Shown here: in pieces, positions 13,816-22,269 of the stretch | Position numbering within the stretch: position 1 is the first letter of the stretch | Layout: every line of letters starts with the position of its first letter | Source of the DNA: Candidatus Cloacimonadota bacterium | GTDB taxonomy: Bacteria > Cloacimonadota > Cloacimonadia > Cloacimonadales > Cloacimonadaceae | Direction of reading: 5' to 3' | NCBI GenBank assembly: GCA_023230795.1 | Contig: JALNWR010000011.1 | Span: 1-22,708 of the forward strand | Length of the DNA: 22,708 nucleotides | The notes under the pieces: generated by a model | Told to the model about the DNA's origin: nothing | Seen by the model: only the letters and a program-made list of their open reading frames with translations | Database searches by the model: none | Translations under genes and position numbers: made by a program

Positions 13816-14589
13816 ATGAGTAAGATAGTAATCGCTGGCAATTGGAAGATGAAGAAAGGCTTAGAAGATATTCGTGCTTTTTGTAAAGCAATCGTAAGTT
13901 CGCTGATGGCAAGAGATATGGCCGGGGTTATGCCCATATTGGCCCCGAGCTATCCTTTTTTGGACCTGATGCAAGGGGAGCTGAAAGGCAGCCCCGTAAA
14001 AATAGCGGCGCAGGATGTCAGCTCTCATCCTGCAGGAGCCTTTACCGGAGAAGTATCCGCAGCGATGCTGAGTTCTCTGGGGCTGGAATATAGCATAGTA
14101 GGACATTCAGAGCGGCGGGCACACCATGACGAAAGTAATGAGCTCGTGCGGGAAAAGCTTCTGATGCTGATGGATAATGGCATCAAACCCATACTTTGCA
14201 TAGGTGAAACCCTTCTGCAGCGCGATGGCGGCTCTACCAAAGAAGTGATTCTGGAGCAATTAGATGGCTGTCTGCGCAATGTAAATATATACAATGCAGA
14301 GAATATCATGATAGCTTACGAACCGGTTTGGGCGATAGGCACCGGACGCACAGCCACCGGCGAACAGGCTCAGGAAGTGCATCGCATCATCCGCAGCTGG
14401 CTGAATAATACCTACAATCAAGCCATTGCAGATGAGATAGTTATACTCTATGGTGGCAGCGTAAAGCCGGAAAATCTTGCTGGCCTGCTGGCTATGCCGG
14501 ATATTGATGGCGGGCTCATCGGCGGAGCTTCTTTGCAAGCAGATAAATACCTGAAAATGATAGACATTGCTCTGGAGAGCCGCAAATGA
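13816..14589 (+). CDS. tpiA: Triosephosphate isomerase
   Basis: A 257-residue protein, standard length. It interconverts dihydroxyacetone phosphate and glyceraldehyde 3-phosphate in the cytosol. The active site is complete: AGNWKM (Asn9, Lys11), GHSERR (His97) and AYEPVWAIGTG (catalytic Glu169), then ILYGGSVKPEN and the phosphate loop DGGLIGGASL. A GAGGTGAG ribosome site precedes the ATG. TTGACG at 13753-13758 could be a -35 but lacks a clear -10 at normal spacing. The gene opens a compact operon and overlaps serS by four bases (ATGA). Confidence 0.97.
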   Translation: MSKIVIAGNWKMKKGLEDIRAFCKAIVSSLMARDMAGVMPILAPSYPFLDLMQGELKGSPVKIAAQDVSSHPAGAFTGEVSAAMLSSLGLEYSIVGHSERRAHHDESNELVREKLLMLMDNGIKPILCIGETLLQRDGGSTKEVILEQLDGCLRNVNIYNAENIMIAYEPVWAIGTGRTATGEQAQEVHRIIRSWLNNTYNQAIADEIVILYGGSVKPENLAGLLAMPDIDGGLIGGASLQADKYLKMIDIALESRK

Positions 14590-15845
14590 TAGACATCAAA
14601 TACATCCGGGCAAATCCCGATATCATCCGGGAGGCTATCAGGAATAAAAACGAAAAAGCTGATCTGGACGCTCTGCTCAGCGCTGATGAAGAGCGGCGCA
14701 GGCTGCAATATCAATTTGACAATCTCAAAGCTCAGCAAAATAGCGTATCCCAGATCATTGCCACCAAGAAAAGAGCCCGGGAGGATGCTGCGGCTGAAAT
14801 AGCCGAAATGGGTAAGGTAGCCGCAGAAATCAAAGCTATCCAGGCTGATCTGAGCCAGGCTAATGCTTTGATGGATAGGCTTATGCTCACTATCCCCAAT
14901 ATCCCCGAGGAAGGCGTGCCTATCGGGCTGGATGAAAGCCTGAACGAGGTGATTCGCCATGAAGGGGAGCCGCTAAATTACGATTTTGAACTCAAAGACC
15001 ATCTGGATATAGCAGAAGCTAATCGGCTGCTGGACTTGCCCCGCGGCGCTAAAATCTCAGGCAGCGGATTCCCGATCTACAGCGGATTTGGAGCCCGTCT
15101 GGAGCGCTGCATCATAAATTTTATGCTGGAGTATCATCTGCAAAAACACGGTTACACAGAGCTGATGGTGCCTTTGGCAGTGAATCGCAAGGCCATGACC
15201 GGCACCGGGCAATTGCCCAAACTGGAAGAGGATATGTATCACATAGCGGAAGACGATCTCTTCTTGATCCCCACTGCGGAAGTGCCGGTAACCAATATTT
15301 ACGCGGATGAAGTGCTGTCTTACAAAGACCTGCCAAAGAAGTTTGTGGCCTATACGCCCTGTTTCAGAAGAGAAGCAGGAAGCTATGGCAAAGACACCCG
15401 TGGGCTGCAACGCCTGCATCAATTTAACAAAGTGGAGATGGTGCGGTTTGTTCAGCCGGAAGACTCACAGGCAGCTTTGGATGAGATGCTGCAAGATGCC
15501 GAAGACATCCTGAAAGCCTTTGGATTGCACTATAGGGTGCTCTCGCTCTGCAGCGGAGACCTAAGCTTTGCCAGCCAGAGAACCTACGACCTGGAGGTCT
15601 GGGCTCCCGGCAGCCAGAAGTATCTGGAAGTATCTTCTGTAAGCAATTTTGGAGAATTTCAGGCCCGGCGTGCCAATATCCGCTATAAAGACGCTGAGGG
15701 CAAGCTGCGCCATCTGCATACTCTGAATGGCTCGGGAGTAGCCACACCGCGTTTGATGATTGCGCTTTTGGAGACCTATCAACAGGCTGATGGCAGTTTG
15801 AAGCTGCCGGAAGCAATAAGGCCCTGGCTGGAGCTGAAAATCTGA
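14586..15845 (+). CDS. serS: Seryl-tRNA synthetase
   Basis: A 419-residue class II synthetase that charges tRNA-Ser. The N terminus (IDIKYIRANPDIIREAI) and the following about 80 charged residues form the antiparallel coiled-coil arm that grips tRNA. The catalytic domain has motif 2 CFRREAGSYGKDTRGLQRLHQF (from Cys259) and motif 3 NGSGVATPRLMIALLE (from Asn381, Arg389). The TAEVP segment of the serine pocket is present. Motif 3 reads GVATPR where many bacterial enzymes have GLAVGR, a variation seen in part of the family. Overlaps tpiA by four bases and the next gene by one base (TGATG). Confidence 0.96.
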   Translation: MIDIKYIRANPDIIREAIRNKNEKADLDALLSADEERRRLQYQFDNLKAQQNSVSQIIATKKRAREDAAAEIAEMGKVAAEIKAIQADLSQANALMDRLMLTIPNIPEEGVPIGLDESLNEVIRHEGEPLNYDFELKDHLDIAEANRLLDLPRGAKISGSGFPIYSGFGARLERCIINFMLEYHLQKHGYTELMVPLAVNRKAMTGTGQLPKLEEDMYHIAEDDLFLIPTAEVPVTNIYADEVLSYKDLPKKFVAYTPCFRREAGSYGKDTRGLQRLHQFNKVEMVRFVQPEDSQAALDEMLQDAEDILKAFGLHYRVLSLCSGDLSFASQRTYDLEVWAPGSQKYLEVSSVSNFGEFQARRANIRYKDAEGKLRHLHTLNGSGVATPRLMIALLETYQQADGSLKLPEAIRPWLELKI

Positions 15846-17545
15846 TGTTCTGTCTGCTGCAAATGCCCCCAGATCCTGGCAATATCCCATGCCCAAAATC
15901 GGCCGAGCTGGTGCCCGGCAAGCTATATCATCAGGCTCCGGAAAAGAATATATCGGATTCTTTCACCGAGCAGCGGGGGGATGAGATTCTGATCCTGGAA
16001 GGCATAATAGCCAATGGCAAACGCCTGAGGGATGCTTATGCAGTGCAAGACCTCAAAGAGCTATTCTGGCAGGCTATGCAGGATAATAGCATCCTGGGCA
16101 AGTTGCATGGGCAATTCTTTGTGGCCTGCTACAATGTGGTTTCAGGGGATTTTAAGGTCTTCACAAACTCAGGTAATACGGTGAGATTGTACTATTACCA
16201 TCAGCGTGATACTATCATCGTGTCTGATAAGATCAAGCTCATCGTGGATATCCTGGCAGGAAAAGGCATTCAGTGCTCGGTAAGCGACCTGGGCGCCCGG
16301 ATGATGCTCAGTTACGGCTATATGCTGGAAGGCTTTACCACCATCAAAGAGGTCAGGCAATTGCCCTCGGCCAGCTGTTTGAGCTACGAAGGTGGCGCTC
16401 TGGATGAATCGCGCTATTTCAGCTGGAATTTTGATGTCCTGCATCAGGCTACGCATAAGAGCTTCAGGGAGCTTTCGCAGCTTTTTACGATAGCGGTGTC
16501 GGATGCTTTTGCCCGGGATGAAGATTATGAACATCTGGCCTTCCTTAGCGGTGGGCTGGATTCTCGCCTGGTAGTCTATGCAGCCCACAAATCTGGCTAC
16601 AAAGGCTTTTCGGTATTGAACTTCAGTGAGCCGGGTTATCTGGATGCCACCATCGCAGAAGATATTGCCAGAGAGCTCAAGCTGAAGCTGCATTTCTTTT
16701 CTCTGGAAGGTGGGGAGTATCTGTACGACATCAAGCAGAATCTGCGGTATCATGAAGGGCAGATCGTATTGCATGGAGCTGCGCATTTGTATGACGCGTT
16801 GCAAAGCCTGCCCCTGGAGCACTATGGCATCTTGCATTCAGGACAGGTGGGGGACATCATGAAGGGCAGCTATCTGGCTACCCGGGGGCACAGTCCGGTA
16901 AATCTTGTGGCTGCAGCCTACTCCACCCAACTCTTGCAGAGCTTTGCCTCTGAGCTTGATTTTGTGCGGGATAAGTATCCTAATCACGAAGCTTTTGTTT
17001 TCTATAACCGGGCTTTAAACGGGATGACCAATGGCGATCTGGCTTCGTATCAGTTTTCGCACAGCATATCTGCCTTTATGGAGCCGGAATTTATGCAGTA
17101 TGCTATGAATCTGGATCCTGCCGGGCGCTATGACAGCCGCGCTTATCTGGCCTGGATGAAATACAGCTTTCCTGTGGCTGCCCGTCACACTTGGGAGAAA
17201 ACCGGAGCCCGCGCTTCAGACCCTTTCTGGCTGGTAAAGCTCAAATACAACGCCTGGCGGGGATCAGACAAGATCAAGCGCATGATCACCGGGCAGCCAA
17301 ACCGCCTGAATATGAATCCTTTTGACTATTGGTGGCAGAGTAATGGGGAATTGCGCAGGCATCTGAACCAAGAATTTACCTGCCTTCAGCAAGCAGCTTT
17401 ATATTTGGATAAAGACTTGCAGGCAGATATGGCTCAGCTTCAAGCAAGCCACTCCCTCAGCGAAAAGCTGCAGGCATATACCCTGGCCAGAAGTGTATTG
17501 TACCTTTTGGACGGGGAAGATAAAATAGAGGTATCGCATGACTAA
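15845..17545 (+). CDS. Asparagine-synthetase-like protein with degenerate amidotransferase domain
   Basis: A 566-residue protein. Residues about 1-200 match the N-terminal Ntn-type domain of asparagine synthetases by pattern (ILEGIIANGKRLRDAY, LHGQFFVACYN, and VSDKIKLIVDI), and residues about 215-560 carry the ATP-pyrophosphatase domain with loop LSGGLDSR (235-241). The protein starts Met-Phe-Cys, so the Cys2 nucleophile needed for glutamine hydrolysis is absent. An upstream start would lie inside serS and lacks a ribosome site. It may use ammonia or another amine, or make a different amide or adenylate. The next two genes are polysaccharide-chain proteins, and such proteins also occur in O-antigen clusters where they amidate sugars. 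The substrate is unknown. It overlaps the next gene by eight bases. Confidence 0.8.
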   Translation: MFCLLQMPPDPGNIPCPKSAELVPGKLYHQAPEKNISDSFTEQRGDEILILEGIIANGKRLRDAYAVQDLKELFWQAMQDNSILGKLHGQFFVACYNVVSGDFKVFTNSGNTVRLYYYHQRDTIIVSDKIKLIVDILAGKGIQCSVSDLGARMMLSYGYMLEGFTTIKEVRQLPSASCLSYEGGALDESRYFSWNFDVLHQATHKSFRELSQLFTIAVSDAFARDEDYEHLAFLSGGLDSRLVVYAAHKSGYKGFSVLNFSEPGYLDATIAEDIARELKLKLHFFSLEGGEYLYDIKQNLRYHEGQIVLHGAAHLYDALQSLPLEHYGILHSGQVGDIMKGSYLATRGHSPVNLVAAAYSTQLLQSFASELDFVRDKYPNHEAFVFYNRALNGMTNGDLASYQFSHSISAFMEPEFMQYAMNLDPAGRYDSRAYLAWMKYSFPVAARHTWEKTGARASDPFWLVKLKYNAWRGSDKIKRMITGQPNRLNMNPFDYWWQSNGELRRHLNQEFTCLQQAALYLDKDLQADMAQLQASHSLSEKLQAYTLARSVLYLLDGEDKIEVSHD

Positions 17546-18707
17546 AGACCTGGGAATCCTGGATCTGACCCTAATTTTGGCCAAGCACCGTAAATTGATC
17601 ATCATCATTACAGTTTTGGCTATCATCGGCAGCATCATATATGCTTTGCTGGCCCCGCACTATTGGGTAAGCAGGGCGGCTATCATCCCCGTCTCGGAAT
17701 CAGATGGGATAGGTGGATTTAGCACGAGCCTGCTGGATATGGTGGGCGGAGGCATGATCAAGACGCAAAAAGGGGAATTGGCTACGGATTTTATCACCGT
17801 GATGAAAAGCCGCACCTTCAGAGAAAAGGTGATACAGGAATTTGATCTGATCTCCTATTTTGAGATCACCAAGCCTCATGATTATGCCCTTGAATTGGCT
17901 TTACGCAAGGTGCAAAGCTCGATGATCCGTCTGGTCTTTGATCAGGAGAGCAATCTCATCAGCATCAGTGCGGAAACTAAGGACAAAGCTATGTCTGTGG
18001 ATATAGTGAACTTCTATCTGGATGAGCTGGAAAAGTACAATCAAAACAGTCGCATGTCCAAAGGCGGGCTGAAACGTGCTTTCCTGGAAGAGCAGGTGGA
18101 ACAGAATATGGCTGAGGTGGACTCATTGGCCATGGCTTTGCGGGATTTTCAAACTAATAACAAATCTGTAGCACTGGATCAGCAGACCGAAGCAATAATC
18201 AGCATCTATGCTCAGACTGTGGCGCAATATATGCAGACCGAGCTTGAGCTGGACCTGGCTAAGACTCAATATTCCGAAGCCTCTCCGATAGTTCTGGACC
18301 TCAGCGCCAAAAAAGAGCTTTTAGCCCAGAAGGTGAAAGAGCTGGAAGATAGCAGCCAGGTGCTGGCGCCGTCTTATCTGATCCAGATCGACAAAGTCCC
18401 CGATCTCAGCATGCAACTGGCCCTTTTGATGATGAATCTGGAGATCAAGAAAACCGTGATCGAATATCTGTATCCCCAGTATGAACTGGCAAAATTGGAG
18501 GAGCTCAAAGACATGCCCAGCTTTGAGCTTATAGATGCTCCCCGCGAGGCCGGAAGGCGCTCCAAACCCAAACGTGCAATTATAGTGATACTCATCACTA
18601 TGGCAGCCTTCATTATCTCTTGTGTGATCGCTTTGATCTGTGAGAGCCTACAACAAAACAGTGAGCTGGTGCAAAAGATAAAAGCTGCGCTCAAAGGAAA
18701 ACACTAA
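17538..18707 (+). CDS. Wzz/GumC-type polysaccharide chain-length protein
   Basis: A 389-residue inner membrane protein with two membrane helices (about 19-40 and 346-368) flanking a large periplasmic part, the standard Wzz topology. Residues 1-15 are cytoplasmic. The periplasmic part is helical with coiled-coil stretches (about 170-290). The sequence SKPKRAIIVILI before the second helix corresponds to the Pro-rich segment found there in the family. There is no cytoplasmic tyrosine kinase domain. It controls the length of exported polysaccharide together with the polymerase encoded next. It has a GAGGT ribosome site and overlaps the previous gene. Confidence 0.85.
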   Translation: MTKDLGILDLTLILAKHRKLIIIITVLAIIGSIIYALLAPHYWVSRAAIIPVSESDGIGGFSTSLLDMVGGGMIKTQKGELATDFITVMKSRTFREKVIQEFDLISYFEITKPHDYALELALRKVQSSMIRLVFDQESNLISISAETKDKAMSVDIVNFYLDELEKYNQNSRMSKGGLKRAFLEEQVEQNMAEVDSLAMALRDFQTNNKSVALDQQTEAIISIYAQTVAQYMQTELELDLAKTQYSEASPIVLDLSAKKELLAQKVKELEDSSQVLAPSYLIQIDKVPDLSMQLALLMMNLEIKKTVIEYLYPQYELAKLEELKDMPSFELIDAPREAGRRSKPKRAIIVILITMAAFIISCVIALICESLQQNSELVQKIKAALKGKH

Positions 18708-18723
18708 GTCCGGCAGGATTAAG

Positions 18724-20004
18724 ATGACAGCCGCCACCCTGGTGCTCAGAGCGCAAAATCAGAAGCTCAGCCCCCGCATCATGATCTGGGGACTGGCAGG
18801 TCTTTTGGCCTTACTGGAGTTTTTTCGGATCAATTATGGCGTGAGCACTCTATACACCTTTGCGATGATGCCTGTGGCGATCTGCTTTGTCTTGATCTAT
18901 CCTAAAACTCCCTTGATCCGGAAGCAGGAATTTGAGCCGGTGCTCTTTTTGCTTTTGTGGCTGGGCTACTCTATGTTTAGTTATATCTGGGCGCAAGACC
19001 GCCTGCTGGCAGCGGATTATTCATTGCTCATCTTCCGGTATCTGTTTCTCTTTATGTTCTTCAGTGCTGTATTCCGGGATCACCGCTTGCTAAGCAGGCT
19101 GCATCTGTTTCTGGCTTTCATCTCATTTTTATATATAGCTGTAGGAGTTTGGGAGGTCTTGAGCTTGAATCATCTGCCGCCTTCAAAATATTACGGCAGT
19201 AAGTTCTATCGTCCTACCGGCCCCTTTTATGGCGAGAATATTATGGCGGCATTTATGGTGCTGCTTTTCCCTTTTCTGCTCTTTCTGCCAAAGCTCTATA
19301 TCAGCCTATGGGTGAGAATCGGCACTCTGATAGCTATCCTGATCTCCGCCTTCATCATCATAGTTCAAGGAGCGCGTATTGCCATGTTGGCGATGGCTGC
19401 AGTACTGCTGTGGTTTTTGACCTTCCATAGCACAGCCCGCAGCTGGCTGATGGTCTTTTTGCTGGTAGCTCTGATAGTGGGCGGAGTGAATCATTACGCA
19501 CCCAGTTTGCTGAATTTTGGCTTGAAGATGCTAAGCCGTGAGGTGAGCAGCTTCGGTGAAGAGAGCAGGACGGTGCAGATGAGCTCGATCAATATCCGCA
19601 AGCAGCTTTTTGTGGAGACTTTCGATCTTACGGCGCTCTCCGGCTTCATGGGCCTGGGAGGCGGGAATATCGAGCATTATATGGATACAGACCGCGAGTT
19701 TCGCACTGCGGGGATCATCAATGCCCATAATTGGATATTGGAGATTATGGGCAATTTTGGCATCATCATCCTGGCGGGATTCCTGTACATCTATATCAGA
19801 TGGCTGTATATGCTTTACAAAAAGTACCGCAACAGCACGGGACGTGACAAGTATCTGAGCCTGATCTATCTTAGCTCTCTTGTCCTTTTTGCAGCCACCA
19901 GCTCGCTGCCCAGCACCATCCGCTGGAATCATCTCATCTGGATATATTTCGCCGGCATCAATGCCTATTGCCACAACCACAAAGCCATTTACAAGGATAG
20001 TTAA
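18724..20004 (+). CDS. O-antigen ligase/polymerase family membrane protein (Wzy/WaaL-like)
   Basis: A 426-residue protein with about 10 to 12 hydrophobic helices (for example LAGLLALLEFF, MMPVAICFVLIY, FLLLWLGYSMF, AMAAVLLWFL, LLVALIVGGV). Marks of the O-antigen ligase family are RPTGPFYGENIMAAFM, VQGARIAML, a large extracytoplasmic loop from about 265 to 325, and the late NAHNWILEIMGNFGIIILAG segment with its conserved His. It either polymerises repeat units or joins polysaccharide to a lipid or protein acceptor; sequence does not decide which. It lies 16 bases after the Wzz-like gene and its stop overlaps mazG by one base. Confidence 0.82.
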   Translation: MTAATLVLRAQNQKLSPRIMIWGLAGLLALLEFFRINYGVSTLYTFAMMPVAICFVLIYPKTPLIRKQEFEPVLFLLLWLGYSMFSYIWAQDRLLAADYSLLIFRYLFLFMFFSAVFRDHRLLSRLHLFLAFISFLYIAVGVWEVLSLNHLPPSKYYGSKFYRPTGPFYGENIMAAFMVLLFPFLLFLPKLYISLWVRIGTLIAILISAFIIIVQGARIAMLAMAAVLLWFLTFHSTARSWLMVFLLVALIVGGVNHYAPSLLNFGLKMLSREVSSFGEESRTVQMSSINIRKQLFVETFDLTALSGFMGLGGGNIEHYMDTDREFRTAGIINAHNWILEIMGNFGIIILAGFLYIYIRWLYMLYKKYRNSTGRDKYLSLIYLSSLVLFAATSSLPSTIRWNHLIWIYFAGINAYCHNHKAIYKDS

Positions 20005-20765
20005 TGAAAAAGTTTCAAGAATTAGTCGATATCATCGCCGCCCTCAGGGACCCCGATACCGGTTGCCCCTGGGATGCTGCCCAAACCCCCGAATCTTTGG
20101 TGCCAAACTTTATTGAAGAGCTTTACGAAGTGGTGGAAGCCATCGAAGAGCAGGACTATGAAGCCCTGTGTGAAGAGCTGGGTGATCTCATGCTGCATGT
20201 AGTGTTTCAAGCCCGGATCGCGCAGGAGAACAAAGCTTTTGAGATTCAGGATGTGCTGAAGGCCATTGTCGATAAGCTGGTGCGCCGCCATCCTCATGTC
20301 TTTAGCGATCTCAGCGTGGATGATGCCGAGGGCGTGAAGATGAATTGGGAACGCATCAAGAAGGAGGAGAAGACCGAGCGGAAAAGCATATTAGACGGCG
20401 TTCCCAAGAGCATGCCGGCTTTGATTCAGGCTCACAGGACTCAGGAAAAAGCAGCTTCGGTGGGTTTTGACTGGCCGGATTTGCCTCCGGTATTGGCCAA
20501 GATCGATGAAGAACATCAGGAACTCAAAGATGCTCTGAAGGCAGACGATGCTGAAGCTATCAAAGAAGAATTGGGCGATCTACTCTTTAGCATAGTAAAT
20601 CTCTCCCGTAAACTGAATATTGACGCCGAAGCGGCCTTAAAAGATGCCACCCGTAAGTTTTACAGACGCTTCCGCCATGTAGAAGAACAATATAACAAAA
20701 CCGATATACATGAGGCCAGCCTTGAAGAACTCGATTCGCATTGGGAAACCGCCAAGAACCAGTAA
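20004..20765 (+). CDS. mazG: MazG nucleoside triphosphate pyrophosphohydrolase
   Basis: A 253-residue protein; AAGGA sits 6 bases before the ATG. It hydrolyses NTPs to NMPs and pyrophosphate, a housecleaning role. Two MazG domains in tandem are visible. The first has RDPDTGCPWDAAQTPESL, EELYEVVEAIEE and EELGDLMLHVVF (metal-binding Glu/Asp set). The second has EEHQELKDAL and EELGDLLFSIVNLSRKL, and the C terminus KFYRRFRHVEE is typical. Close to the E. coli length. Its 3' end overlaps the next kinase frame by up to 56 bases. Confidence 0.95.
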   Translation: MKKFQELVDIIAALRDPDTGCPWDAAQTPESLVPNFIEELYEVVEAIEEQDYEALCEELGDLMLHVVFQARIAQENKAFEIQDVLKAIVDKLVRRHPHVFSDLSVDDAEGVKMNWERIKKEEKTERKSILDGVPKSMPALIQAHRTQEKAASVGFDWPDLPPVLAKIDEEHQELKDALKADDAEAIKEELGDLLFSIVNLSRKLNIDAEAALKDATRKFYRRFRHVEEQYNKTDIHEASLEELDSHWETAKNQ

Positions 20766-22269
20766 TCGCTTCCAGACCCTGCGGCTTTATATAGTAGGCG
20801 GTTCGCTGCTTATCTTCGTGTTTTTTGGGATTTATACGCAGGTTCTGATCCAACAAGCCAAGGCAGAGCAGGAATATGTCCCCCGCATCTTTGCACAGTA
20901 TATCGCATATACCGATAGCTACTTGCGGGCTGCGGAGAAGTATGCTCAATTGCTCACGGAGGTAAGCTCAAAATACCTCCAATTCGCTGCTCAGTGGGAT
21001 TTTCAGCAGCAGCTCTGGGATTATGTTTCCACTGAGTTCATGCCGGATAATCCTATTCCGGTGATTATAACAGACGAAGATATGCAGCCCCTGGTCTGGA
21101 AAAACATCCCGGTGTCAAGCGACTCTTTGTATGAGGATTTGAGCCCGAATACCCAGTTTATGATGGGCGAGCTGATGACTAAGATGATCAAAACCGCCCT
21201 GGTGGATGATGGTCGCCTCACAGGCTACGCATTTTATAGCAAACCAGTCTCTTTTGAGAGCTTTATCAAGAATATAGATTACGAGATCATCGTGACAGAC
21301 CGCAATCGGGAACCGCTGTTCTGGCGCAATGTCGAGATCAGTGAAAACATCAGATTCCACGCCCTGTCTATGGTGCAACAGTCCGATCTGCTTACCCGGC
21401 AAAGCACCATGACAGAGATACCGCTATCGAACGAAGCGGACTCTCTGGGCTATATCTATTTCAGCAATCCCCAATCCCTGTCTTACATCCGTTATATCAT
21501 CATCCTGGAGCTGTTTCTGGCGCTGATGGTAGTCTTTTTTGGCTCCTACGGATTGCTGCTGCTCAAGCGCAGTGAAAAAGATACGCTCTGGATATCCCTG
21601 GCCAAGGAAACTGCACATCAATTTGGCACTCCCATCACTTCGCTGATGGGCTGGATAGATTACATCTCGCAAAGCCCGACGGAAGGAGTGACGCGCCCGG
21701 ATATGGATCAGATTCTTGACTTTATGCGCGCAGACCTGGACCACTTAAAAAACATCGCCTCCCGCTTCGGCAAAGTGGGCAGCGTCACCAAGCTGGAGCC
21801 GCATAACCTGCATGATATCCTCTGCGATATAGTGGAATATTTCCGTCACCGCATGCCGCATCTGGGCTCTCGTATCGAGATTCATCTGATCAGCAAAATC
21901 GATGGCATCGAAGTGATGATGGATTACCAGCTCATCAAATGGACTATGGAAAATCTGATCAAAAACTGTGTGGATGCTATGACCGGCATTGGAGGCAATA
22001 TCATCGTGACTGCCACCCATAAAAGCCCCTTCGTATATGTGCTGATCCGTGATGAAGGCAAAGGCATCCCCCGCGGACAGTGGAAGAAGATCTTTGAACC
22101 GGGGGTAACCAGCAAGACCCGCGGCTGGGGCCTGGGGCTCAGCCTCTCCAAGCGCATCATCGAAGAATATCATCTGGGACGCATCCGGGTGGTGCAAAGC
22201 GCTATCAATGAAGGCACTACCATCGAGATCAAACTTCATACCACAGAAAGTAAAAGGAGCAAAGCATGA
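20710..22269 (+). CDS. Membrane sensor histidine kinase with duplicated periplasmic repeat
   Basis: Up to 519 residues. The start is uncertain: ATG at 20710 lies within mazG and has no clear ribosome site; a TTG at 20722 has GAGG 6 bases upstream. Helix 1 is at 26-47, helix 2 at 261-285. The periplasmic part between them contains two similar units: V-I-I-T-D-x4-PLVWKN with LTGYAFYSKPVSF, and I-I-V-T-D-x4-PLFWRN with SLGYIYFSNPQSL. The cytoplasmic part has the phospho-acceptor helix ETAHQFGTPITSL (His303), N-box NLIKNCVDAM, G1 DEGKGIP, EPGVTSKTRGWGLGLSLSKRI and a final GTTIEIKL. A complete kinase without an adjacent response regulator in the window. It overlaps the next gene by four bases. Confidence 0.87.
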   Translation: MRPALKNSIRIGKPPRTSNRFQTLRLYIVGGSLLIFVFFGIYTQVLIQQAKAEQEYVPRIFAQYIAYTDSYLRAAEKYAQLLTEVSSKYLQFAAQWDFQQQLWDYVSTEFMPDNPIPVIITDEDMQPLVWKNIPVSSDSLYEDLSPNTQFMMGELMTKMIKTALVDDGRLTGYAFYSKPVSFESFIKNIDYEIIVTDRNREPLFWRNVEISENIRFHALSMVQQSDLLTRQSTMTEIPLSNEADSLGYIYFSNPQSLSYIRYIIILELFLALMVVFFGSYGLLLLKRSEKDTLWISLAKETAHQFGTPITSLMGWIDYISQSPTEGVTRPDMDQILDFMRADLDHLKNIASRFGKVGSVTKLEPHNLHDILCDIVEYFRHRMPHLGSRIEIHLISKIDGIEVMMDYQLIKWTMENLIKNCVDAMTGIGGNIIVTATHKSPFVYVLIRDEGKGIPRGQWKKIFEPGVTSKTRGWGLGLSLSKRIIEEYHLGRIRVVQSAINEGTTIEIKLHTTESKRSKA

